Source: Bacteroidota bacterium
GTDB lineage: Bacteria; Bacteroidota; Bacteroidia; B-17B0; Aurantibacillaceae
Direction: 5' to 3'
Assembly (NCBI GenBank): GCA_016711805.1
Contig: JADJSH010000022.1
Location: forward strand, 1-56,109
Length of the DNA stretch: 56,109 nucleotides
The position numbers and the translations under genes are program-made. Shown here one piece after another: positions 1 through 7,699 of the stretch. A model generated the notes under the pieces. The model did not search any database, was not told the origin of the DNA, and saw nothing but the letters and a program-made list of their open reading frames with translations. How positions within the stretch are numbered: the stretch's first letter is position 1; every line of letters begins with the position of its first letter.

Positions 1-88
1 TAGGTAATAAGATTACCGTAAAACATAAATAATAAAATACTTTAAAAAATGCTAATGCATTAAGTAGCTTGGCTGTTAAACCGAAGAA

Positions 89-1423
89 CTAAATATAGCG
101 GCTTCTGGTTTTTGCCCAATAGCGTGTATCAAAGCACAAGCAGATATTTCTTAAAAATGCTTTGCCTGTTTCAGTAACAATCAATTTTTCGTTAATTACA
201 GTTACTAAGCCATCTTTTTCTAGATCTTTTAACTGCTCTAATGCTTCTGGCAAGCTGCTAAATTTTTGTGCATCATCAAACCAACTCGTTTCATTTTTGC
301 ACATCATATTTAAAATGTGTTGACGAATAATCAAATCCTCTTCGGTTAAAACATGTCCTTTAAAAATTGGGAAATGCCCTTCGTTTACCACCTTTTGATA
401 TTCTTCAACCGTTTTAATGTTTTGTGCAAAAGCATCCCAACTATCGCTGATAGAAGAACAACCCAAAGCCACTAATAATTTTGTGGTGTTGGTGGTATAG
501 CCCATAAAATTGCGGTGAAGTAATCCTTTTTTAGAAGCATCAAATAAGGCATCGTCTGGTAATGCAAAATGGTCCATACCGATATCATCATAATTAGCGG
601 ATAAAAACAAATCTTTACCAGTTTCATACAAGCTTCGTTTATAAGAATCTGCCGGCAAATCTTTTTCCGAATATTTTCGTTGTCCCGGTTTTAACCAAGG
701 CACATGCGCATAACTATAAAAGGCGATGCGTTCGGGTTTTAAAGAAATGATTTTTGTAATCGTATCGTTAATGGATTCAACCGTTTGATAAGGCAAACCA
801 TAAACTAAATCAAAATTAATAGACGTGTAACCAATTTGGCGAGCATCATCCAGTACTTGTTTTACTTCTTCAAATGTTTGGTAGCGGTTAATGGTGTCTT
901 GTACTTTTTCGTCAAAATCTTGAATGCCAAAACTCACACGTTTAAATCCTAAATCATATAAGGCTTGTAAATGTTCTTTAGTGGTATTGCCCGGATGTCC
1001 TTCAAAACTAAAGTCATACTCTTTTGAAATTTCAACGCTATTTAAAATGGTACTTAATAAATAGGTTAAGTTTTCGGGAGAGAAAAAGGTAGGGGTGCCA
1101 CCTCCTAAGTGTATTTCTTTAATTAAAGGTTTTCCTTGAAATTGATTTAAGTATAATTGCCATTCTTTTAAAACAGATTCAATATATGGCAATTCTACTT
1201 TATGATTTACAGTAATTCTTGTATTGCAAGCGCAGTAGGTGCATAAACTTTCACAATAAGGCAAGTGAATGTATAAACTGATTCCATCTGCATTATATTT
1301 TATAAATGCTTTTTGAATGTGATCAATCCATTTTTCTTCTGTTAAGTTGTTATCCCAATAAGGTACTGTTGGATAGCTTGTATATCTGGGAACTGCTTTA
1401 TTGTATTTTGTGACTAAATCCAT
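89..1423 (-). CDS. hemN: Oxygen-independent coproporphyrinogen III oxidase (radical SAM)
   Basis: Cytosolic radical-SAM enzyme that decarboxylates coproporphyrinogen III to protoporphyrinogen IX without oxygen, supplying haem to the neighbouring cbb3 oxidase. The 444-residue protein starts with the typical AVPRYTSYPT segment and carries the cluster motif YCESLCTYCAC (CxxxCxxC plus the extra C of true HemN), then GGGTPTF for SAM binding. The C-terminal HemN domain follows (FMGYTTN). Length is normal for HemN rather than the shorter HemW. It has its own promoter with a TGA-N6-TCA box, and the predicted transcript starts only about 5 nt before the ATG, so it is nearly leaderless. Placement beside cbb3 and iron-sulfur repair genes fits low-oxygen induction. 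Confidence 0.95.
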   Translation of the reverse strand: MDLVTKYNKAVPRYTSYPTVPYWDNNLTEEKWIDHIQKAFIKYNADGISLYIHLPYCESLCTYCACNTRITVNHKVELPYIESVLKEWQLYLNQFQGKPLIKEIHLGGGTPTFFSPENLTYLLSTILNSVEISKEYDFSFEGHPGNTTKEHLQALYDLGFKRVSFGIQDFDEKVQDTINRYQTFEEVKQVLDDARQIGYTSINFDLVYGLPYQTVESINDTITKIISLKPERIAFYSYAHVPWLKPGQRKYSEKDLPADSYKRSLYETGKDLFLSANYDDIGMDHFALPDDALFDASKKGLLHRNFMGYTTNTTKLLVALGCSSISDSWDAFAQNIKTVEEYQKVVNEGHFPIFKGHVLTEEDLIIRQHILNMMCKNETSWFDDAQKFSSLPEALEQLKDLEKDGLVTVINEKLIVTETGKAFLRNICLCFDTRYWAKTRSRYI

Positions 1424-1433
1424 AACTATTTGC

Positions 1434-1478
1434 CAAAGATAATTTGGATGTCAGAAGCAAAAACTGATATTTATCAGT
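1434..1478 (-). promoter_or_regulatory. hemN promoter: F-box plus -7 box
   Basis: On the minus strand the palindrome ACTGATATTTATCAGT (1463-1478) is followed by TATCTTTG (1441-1434), a perfect Bacteroidota -7 box. The palindrome centre is 29.5 bp upstream of the first base of the -7 box, placing it near -42 from the start site, the class II activator position of FNR/CRP proteins. No clear -33 element is visible. Confidence 0.65.
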
Positions 1479-1559
1479 TATAATTGTGATAAAAAATAGC
1501 TGCACTAAAACAAAAATAGCGAGAAAAAGAAAGCGACAATGATTACAGTTATTTCTGCA

Positions 1560-2300
1560 CTAAGCTTGATTAGATTTTAAATTACTGAATTGTTCTTCTA
1601 AAGCAATCACTTTAGGAAATAAAATGTTGTTTTCAATATGTAAATGCACATGAAATTCTACTTCAAATTCTTTTAAATGCTCCATTAATTTTTGATATTC
1701 TTTAGGCGCATTTGCTTGACTTGAAAAATTTTGAGTAATCTCTTTTATCTCTTTTAAAACACTTGAGGCTTGAACGTGCTCTGCTTCTAATAATTGAATC
1801 GGTTTTTTGACAAATGAATTTTTTTGAGACGTATTTGTAAAAATTTTATCTCGTCTTAATTCATATAATTTGCGCATATATGGAAATAATATTTTGTCTT
1901 CCTTTTCGCAATGCTTAGTTAATTTGTCTTTAAAGTCAGTAAACTTCTCGTCCATTTTTTGAAGTATGGATACTAACGCTTTGTCGCAGTTAGGACTTTT
2001 GATGAGTTTTTTAATACTCTCTTCAATAAAGTCTAACACTTCTGCTTCATTTGAATGGTGCTGACCATTGATGAAATCAATTAAACGATCTACACTCATG
2101 TCTTCCAAGGTTAACATTGTGTTGGTTTTAGATAGTTTTTGAAGTTGATTTAATTCAGCATCTATTTCAGAAAAGATAAGTCCCTTTTCTTCGCAGGCAT
2201 CTTTAAATTTTTGAGAACCATTTTGGTAGTAATTGAAATTGTATTTTTCAAACAGTTCAATAGATGCGGGAATGTGTATGGCTAATTCTGCTAATGTCAT
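1560..2300 (-). CDS. RIC-type iron-sulfur cluster repair protein (DUF542 + hemerythrin)
   Basis: Cytosolic di-iron protein of the RIC/YtfE/ScdA family, which repairs iron-sulfur clusters after nitrosative or oxidative damage. Residues 1-60 form the DUF542 domain. The rest is a hemerythrin-like four-helix domain with its iron ligands visible in QHHSNE, LTKHCEKEDKILFPY, EAEHVQ and HLHIENNILFP. The usual DUF542 signature FCCGG is replaced by YYQNG at residues 24-28, so the conserved Cys pair is missing. The gene follows the PLP decarboxylase with a 5-bp gap and probably belongs to the cbb3 transcript. Family assignment is secure; whether it performs standard RIC chemistry is open. Confidence 0.88.
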   Translation of the reverse strand: MTLAELAIHIPASIELFEKYNFNYYQNGSQKFKDACEEKGLIFSEIDAELNQLQKLSKTNTMLTLEDMSVDRLIDFINGQHHSNEAEVLDFIEESIKKLIKSPNCDKALVSILQKMDEKFTDFKDKLTKHCEKEDKILFPYMRKLYELRRDKIFTNTSQKNSFVKKPIQLLEAEHVQASSVLKEIKEITQNFSSQANAPKEYQKLMEHLKEFEVEFHVHLHIENNILFPKVIALEEQFSNLKSNQA

Positions 2301-2305
2301 AATCC

Positions 2306-3550
2306 TTATTTTGAAAGTTGTTTTTGTTCGTTTTTTAATTCTGATAAAAAATTGTCAATGATGCCTTGCTTAACATGTGGCATCACTACAATTTTATACC
2401 ACTCTGGATCTTCGTGATTGTCTGGTACTAAATGATATTTCATGGATAATTCACGACTCATGTAATTGGCGCGAATGGTGACGATATTTAAATTGGGGTG
2501 TCTGAAATATTTTACGTTCCATTCGTCTAATTTTTCACAAATAGAAGTGGTTTTATCCACTAATTGGTGCATTTTAACGGTCCATCCAACGGAGCCATGA
2601 ATACGTAAAATCATCCATACACAAACAGCGTTAGCGCCTGAACGGCTTCCGCATAATGTATAGTCTTTTCCTTTCACATAACCAGCTTCATTGGTGCAAA
2701 CATATTTCATGTATTCTTTTCTTATTAGAAAGATGCCGGTTCCATAAGGAGCTTGTAACATTTTGTGTCCGTCGATGGAAAAGGAAGTGATGTTTTTATT
2801 TTTGAAATTGAAAGAATTATTGGTATTAGTAAACGGAAAAATAAAACCTCCGTAAGCACCATCTATATGCAATTTGTAATTAATATGTAGTAAATTTAAA
2901 AAGGAGGTGATGCTATCAATATCATCTACAGAGCCAAACATCGTTGTAGACATATTGATATTGATGATGAAATATTTAACTCCTTTTGCTAAGGCAGCCT
3001 CTATTTTTTGTTCAAAATCTTTAATTAAAATTTGACGCGAGGTTTGATCTACTGCTAATTCTATTCCTTTAATGCGCAATAAATCTAAGGCTTTAGGAAT
3101 AGAGTAGTGTGTGTCAGTAGAATAAACGACGGCAATCTCACTCATTTTTGCTTGATGTTCTTGCAGATAAAAATTTCTGTAAATCCATAAAGCTTCAATA
3201 TTTGCTTCCGTTCCTCCGCTAGCTACGTAGCCATCATAGGAATGAGGTTCGGCACCAAAAATTTCTTCGGCACAAATTTTTAAAAGGTCTTTTTCAATTT
3301 CATGTGTACCAGCAAAAAAATCTTCGTGCTCATCTCCTAAAGTGTGAACTCCAATATGATTTGGGTTGGCGATTAAAGTCGATAAAAAAGGCGCATCTTT
3401 TAAAAAAGGCGCATCATCATAAAAGATATCTGTATCTAAAAAAGTTCCAGGAATACCAATTATGTTTTCTGTTCGGTAATTTGTGTTTTTACTTAACGAT
3501 TCAAACACTTTACTTTTAATTTGTGAATATGTATATTTTTCCCAAAACAT
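2306..3550 (-). CDS. PLP-dependent decarboxylase (histidine decarboxylase-like, group II)
   Basis: Fold-type I PLP enzyme of the group II amino-acid decarboxylase family, 414 residues. The lysine that should bind PLP lies in SFSIDGHKMLQAPYGTG. Upstream, HIDGAYGGF holds the conserved Asp and GGTEANIEAL the phosphate-binding loop. It resembles bacterial histidine decarboxylases and the shorter archaeal tyrosine/aspartate decarboxylases; the substrate cannot be told from sequence. No antiporter gene for an acid-resistance pair lies nearby. Instead it sits between the SafE-like gene (3-bp gap) and the iron-sulfur repair gene, an unusual partner for a cytochrome oxidase assembly operon. Confidence 0.82.
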   Translation of the reverse strand: MFWEKYTYSQIKSKVFESLSKNTNYRTENIIGIPGTFLDTDIFYDDAPFLKDAPFLSTLIANPNHIGVHTLGDEHEDFFAGTHEIEKDLLKICAEEIFGAEPHSYDGYVASGGTEANIEALWIYRNFYLQEHQAKMSEIAVVYSTDTHYSIPKALDLLRIKGIELAVDQTSRQILIKDFEQKIEAALAKGVKYFIININMSTTMFGSVDDIDSITSFLNLLHINYKLHIDGAYGGFIFPFTNTNNSFNFKNKNITSFSIDGHKMLQAPYGTGIFLIRKEYMKYVCTNEAGYVKGKDYTLCGSRSGANAVCVWMILRIHGSVGWTVKMHQLVDKTTSICEKLDEWNVKYFRHPNLNIVTIRANYMSRELSMKYHLVPDNHEDPEWYKIVVMPHVKQGIIDNFLSELKNEQKQLSK

Positions 3551-3553
3551 AAT

Positions 3554-4342
3554 TTAATGACATTTTTTTGGCGAACATTTAATGATTTCTTTCCCGTTAG
3601 ATGGTTTTTCGCAGCAATTTACTTCATGAGTTTCTTTTTCAAACTGAGGACTTAAGTAAGGGATTCCTAAATTTAATCCTCTAACAATTAACATTACTGC
3701 CATAATAGTTACTACATAAGGCATAGCATGACGAATATGATTGCGATACTTTAATGTAATAAACTGTCCTAAAAATGCTACGGCATACATAATAGGAACT
3801 GTGCCAATACCAAAGTAAAACATAAACTCAGCACCTTTTATATAGTGCCCTGTTGCAATGGCTCCAGCAATTCCTAAGTACACCAAGCCGCATGGTAATA
3901 AGCCGTTTAATAAACCAATAAAGAATAAAAAGTGTAAGCCTTTTTTATTAAATAAATTACCTAATTGATTTTTTACCGAGTTGATAAATGAATAAAGGAA
4001 GCCTAAACTTTTTGTACTATGTAATGATTTTGAATTTGTAAAGATTACTGACAGCAAAAGTAATGCTCCGATGACGATAGAAAGTATTTGTTGAAAGCCT
4101 CCTAAGAAAAAAGATTGACCTAATAAACCAAATATAACACCTAAGAAAGTGTAGGTAGCAACTCTACCTAGATTGTATAAAAAAATTCCGAAGTATTTTT
4201 TTAATGGAGAATATTGGTGAACAGGAAGAGCTAATGCAATTGGACCACACATGCCAATACAATGGAAACTCCCTAGGAGACCTAATGATATGGCAGCGAT
4301 TATTAATGTCAAGTTGTCCGGTTTGAGAAACTGGTATTTCAT
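3554..4342 (-). CDS. SafE/TauE-family membrane protein of the cbb3 operon, Cys-rich tail
   Basis: Polytopic inner-membrane protein (262 residues, about six hydrophobic segments) of the UreH/SafE-like family that accompanies cbb3 assembly genes. The motif GSFHCIGMCGP at residues 25-35 and NGLLPCGLVYLG near residue 150 are the paired Cys motifs of this DsbD-like family, generally linked to copper or thiol handling in oxidase maturation. The C-terminus adds a short soluble tail with CCEKP and CSPKKCH, which looks like a metal-binding extension. It follows fixH with a 2-bp gap. An assembly or copper-delivery role is inferred from context. Confidence 0.82.
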   Translation of the reverse strand: MKYQFLKPDNLTLIIAAISLGLLGSFHCIGMCGPIALALPVHQYSPLKKYFGIFLYNLGRVATYTFLGVIFGLLGQSFFLGGFQQILSIVIGALLLLSVIFTNSKSLHSTKSLGFLYSFINSVKNQLGNLFNKKGLHFLFFIGLLNGLLPCGLVYLGIAGAIATGHYIKGAEFMFYFGIGTVPIMYAVAFLGQFITLKYRNHIRHAMPYVVTIMAVMLIVRGLNLGIPYLSPQFEKETHEVNCCEKPSNGKEIIKCSPKKCH

Positions 4343-4344
4343 AT

Positions 4345-4779
4345 TTAATTAATAAAGATTACTTCTTCTTTAAAATATTTTTTTTGATTACTTGTCCACG
4401 ATAATTGTAATTTATATGCGCCGTGGATTAATTGTTTTGAGTCGATAGATTGAGTATTGTTTACAAAGTTCATTTTTAATTGAATGTCTTTACTAGAATC
4501 AGACGGACGAAAAAAATGAATGGTTCCTTCAAAATCATTACTCAATAAACTAGAATCCACATTCAGTATGACTTCATTTTCATTTATGGTATGGTTTATT
4601 GAACCACCCAATGCTTTTTCGTTATTAATCGCATCAATTTTATCTTGAAATTTTATTTCTTGAGCATAGTAATCATCACTTACTAATTCAACCTTTTGTC
4701 CGTAACTCATTACTACAAGCGTAACAATAAGTGCTACAAAGCTTAAGTATAAAACGACTATTCTTCCTCCAAAATTCAT
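4345..4779 (-). CDS. ccoH: FixH/CcoH-family cbb3 oxidase assembly protein
   Basis: Small single-pass membrane protein (144 residues) needed for maturation of cbb3 oxidases. One N-terminal transmembrane helix (residues 7-27) is followed by the family motif LVSDDYYAQEIKFQDKI and a soluble beta-rich FixH domain ending EEVIFIN. It lies 12 bp downstream of ccoG and 2 bp upstream of the SafE-like gene, so all three are probably co-transcribed. Confidence 0.85.
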   Translation of the reverse strand: MNFGGRIVVLYLSFVALIVTLVVMSYGQKVELVSDDYYAQEIKFQDKIDAINNEKALGGSINHTINENEVILNVDSSLLSNDFEGTIHFFRPSDSSKDIQLKMNFVNNTQSIDSKQLIHGAYKLQLSWTSNQKKYFKEEVIFIN

Positions 4780-4791
4780 ATTTATTTTATG

Positions 4792-6219
4792 TTAGTTGTT
4801 GCTATTAAATTTAATGGGGCCTAAAAAATTTGTTTTCACTGTTTTTATTTTTTTACCATGAGAATAAACACCAATTTCTAATTTTATTTTTCTCTCTACG
4901 ATATCCTTTTTGTTTAAGAATACAAAGAATTCGCCCATGGTAACCGCTTCGGGTTTTACTTCGATATCTTTACCAATTAATTGAATTTTGTAATCTTTAA
5001 AATTTTCTACTTTTAATTCTACAGGCAATTTTTCTCTTGTTTTATTTACAAGTTTAATTGTAAATAAATTACTTAATTGATCATTAGGTTGTTCTTGATA
5101 CAACATGCCTTTTGCTCTTAAAATGGTGGCGTCATAATCAGAACGAGTTGTAAGCAAAACAGTTTCTACTCCAATTAAAATTAATAGTACAGCTGAGTAA
5201 GCTTTCATTCTGGTGGTAAAGGTCAACTTTACTTTGTCTTTAATTCCATTTTCAGAATCATAACGAATCAACCCTTTCTCAAATCCTACGGCTTCCATCA
5301 TGTGATCGCAAGCATCTATGCAAGCTGTGCAACTAATACACTCTAATTGAGTTCCATTTCTAATATCAATACCTGTTGGACAAACCTTTACGCATAAATT
5401 ACAATCGATGCAATCACCACCAGTTCTTACTTCATTCTTTTTAAAATGATGTCTATCTTCTCCTCTTACATAATCGTAAGCAACTACAACTGAGTTTTTA
5501 TCTAATAAAACCCCTTGCATTCTTCCGTAAGGGCATACTATTAAGCATACTTGTTCTCTAAACCACCAATAAACAAAAAAGAAGACAGTGGTAAATAGCA
5601 TAATTCCTAAAAATGCACCTAATCTTTCTCCTATGTTGTTTAATATATTAAATACATGATCTATACTAATCAAATAACTTAATAACGTCAGTGCAATAAC
5701 GAAAGAGATACTATAAAATGCTAAGAATTTTAATACTCGCTTTCTGATTTTTTCGGCATTCCAAGGCGCTTTTTTTAATGCTTTTTGATAGTTAGCATCA
5801 CCATCAATCCAGTATTCGATTTTACGGAAAATCATTTCCATAAAAATAGTTTGAGGACAAGCCCAGCCGCAAAATAATCTTCCAAAAACTACTGTAAACA
5901 AAGCAATGAATACAATAAAGATTAGCATTCCTAAGCCAAAGATGAAGAAATCTTGTGCCCAAAAAATGGAACCAAATAAAATAAATTTCTTCTCAGGAAC
6001 GTTAAATAAAAATAAAGGCTCTCCGTTACATTTTATAAAAGGAACAGTGAAAAATACAATTAAATAGAACCACGTGAAATAAGTTCTTAAATCGTAGTAC
6101 TTTCCAAACGGTTTAGTGGGATATACAAATGCTCTTTCTCCTTCTGCATTAATGGTGGCAATACTATCTCTAAAAGATTCATCATGTTGATCGTTATGTT
6201 TATTGTTTTGAGTGTCCAT
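4792..6219 (-). CDS. ccoG: Cytochrome c oxidase accessory protein CcoG (FixG), 4Fe-4S membrane protein
   Basis: Membrane-bound ferredoxin-like protein of the cbb3 operon, implicated in copper handling (Cu(II) reduction) during oxidase assembly. The 475-residue protein has about five transmembrane helices. FCGWACPQTIF and QVCLIVCPYGRMQ are the NapH-like motifs. Two 4Fe-4S motifs follow, CIDCNLCVKVCP and CISCTACIDACD, then a C-terminal immunoglobulin-like domain (FixG_C) after the last helix. A spacer of about 100 bp separates it from ccoP; no F-box or terminator with a U-tract is evident there, so read-through from ccoP is likely. Confidence 0.95.
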   Translation of the reverse strand: MDTQNNKHNDQHDESFRDSIATINAEGERAFVYPTKPFGKYYDLRTYFTWFYLIVFFTVPFIKCNGEPLFLFNVPEKKFILFGSIFWAQDFFIFGLGMLIFIVFIALFTVVFGRLFCGWACPQTIFMEMIFRKIEYWIDGDANYQKALKKAPWNAEKIRKRVLKFLAFYSISFVIALTLLSYLISIDHVFNILNNIGERLGAFLGIMLFTTVFFFVYWWFREQVCLIVCPYGRMQGVLLDKNSVVVAYDYVRGEDRHHFKKNEVRTGGDCIDCNLCVKVCPTGIDIRNGTQLECISCTACIDACDHMMEAVGFEKGLIRYDSENGIKDKVKLTFTTRMKAYSAVLLILIGVETVLLTTRSDYDATILRAKGMLYQEQPNDQLSNLFTIKLVNKTREKLPVELKVENFKDYKIQLIGKDIEVKPEAVTMGEFFVFLNKKDIVERKIKLEIGVYSHGKKIKTVKTNFLGPIKFNSNN

Positions 6220-6323
6220 TATTTTTATAGTGCTTAAACATGTTGATAAAGAAATGAATCTTTTAGAAATAGCTGCTATTTTTTAACAGCAACAGTTCCG
6301 CTAACCGTTGCTTTTAAAGTATC

Positions 6324-7495
6324 TTATTTGATTTGAACATTTGAACTATCACTTGTAACCATCGTTGAATCATTTATTGGAGCAGCTCCAGCTTCTGAGT
6401 ACAAATCACCTTGTGGTGCTTTTGGATTTGGAGGATTAGTTCCTTTTAAGGTTTTGATAAATGATGCAATTTGCGCCATTTGCATTGGAGATAAATCTTC
6501 TTTCCACGCCTTCATTCCTTTTCAACCCAACCATATTTTAGAGTTTTAAATAAGTCTTGTATACTACCGCCATGAAGCCAATAATCATCCGTTAAATTTG
6601 GCCCAACAGATCCCTCTCCTCCTTTTCCGTGACAAGCCACGCAATTTGCGATATATAAATCTTTACCAGTTGCAATATCAGTTGCTTCAGTTAATAATTT
6701 CACTGTGTTTTCATCTACATTATTTGCGGATGTTTTCATGAATTCATCAACTTCTAGTTTTGCCTGTGCCATTTCTTTATCGTATTCCGCGTTTTGTAAA
6801 TCACCTGTTCCAATAACGTGATAATTTACTAAGTATACTATGGCGACTATTATTGTTAAGTAAAAACCGTATTTCCACCAAGGCGGTAAGTTATTATCAA
6901 GTTCTCTAATTCCGTCATAATCATGATCTAACATAATACTGTCTTCTTCTTCAATAGCAACAGCATCAGTTAAACTCATCATAATTTTAGACTCAGTAAT
7001 TTTAGTTGCTTTAGTGTTTGTTTCTACTACTGTTACTGTTTTTACTAAATAATTAAATTGATAGATAATTAATGCTAATACAACTAATTCTATCAATATG
7101 ATAATTGCCATAAAATAGAATGTAAATTGGTCTAAGCCTCCAATTCTACCATCGTCAACTTTTACAATAGCAGCCACTTTTTCTTGCGAAAACATTGAAA
7201 ATGATAACAATAATAAAATTACAGAAGTTACATTTCTACTAGTAGAAGAATGATCATCATTTTTGTTGCTATATTTAGTTGTTAAATAATCGCTATCAGC
7301 AATATTTTTAAATACACCACTAAATGCAGTAATAACAATTGCTAAAATGATAATCGTAGCTAACAAAGTTAAAAACAATACATTCGAAAAATAAGATGAA
7401 CTTTCTTTAGTTGTTTGCTCCTGACAGAAACCTATAGCAGGAATTAACATTGCAACAGCAAGTGTTTTTAGTTTATTGAAATTGTTCATAAGCAT
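6324..7495 (-). CDS. ccoP: cbb3 oxidase cytochrome c subunit CcoP, frameshifted as written
   Basis: Membrane-anchored cytochrome c subunit that passes electrons to CcoNO. The main frame (6512-7495) has a signal-like first helix, a second helix near residue 45, two further helices (near residues 130 and 210), and a haem motif NCVACHGKGGEGSVGPNLTD near residue 285. It stops at WVEKE. One extra A in the A-run near 6520 restores WVEKGMKAWKED, joining the second part (6324-6515) with the predicted axial Met. Only one CxxCH is present, as in other Bacteroidota monohaem CcoP, against two in proteobacteria. The break falls right before the haem ligand, so a true mutation would kill the subunit; a sequencing error is more likely. 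Confidence 0.88.
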
Positions 7496-7498
7496 AGT

Positions 7499-7672
7499 TT
7501 AATTAGTTTCGTTATCGTTGATTGGAAGATTGCTTAATTTTTCGAAATGTTTTTTATTTCCTTTAATTACATATAAAGTAACCAAGCCAAAAAACACTAC
7601 AAATACGATTAAAGATATTAATGGATAAATCCCAATTCCGGTGATACTTTCCAAATAGTTTTTAAATTTCAT
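7499..7672 (-). CDS. ccoQ: CcoQ-like small membrane subunit of cbb3 oxidase
   Basis: Short gene of 57 codons lying between ccoNO and ccoP. It begins MKFKNYLESITGIGIYP and has one strong transmembrane helix (PLISLIVFVVFFGLVTLYVI), then a charged tail GNKKHFEKLSNLP. Size, single helix and position match CcoQ, which stabilises the oxidase complex. Its stop codon is 3 bp from the ccoP start and its start 27 bp from the ccoNO stop. Sequence similarity to CcoQ is weak, as usual for this subunit, so the call rests on context. Confidence 0.75.
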   Translation of the reverse strand: MKFKNYLESITGIGIYPLISLIVFVVFFGLVTLYVIKGNKKHFEKLSNLPINDNETN

Positions 7673-7699
7673 AAGAATTTTATTTAAATATTTTATAAA

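Noticed and set aside
6220..6323. Terminator between ccoP and ccoG
   Set aside because: A GCAAC/GTTGC inverted repeat exists, but the stem is only 5 bp with mismatches and there is no clean U-tract in the direction of transcription.
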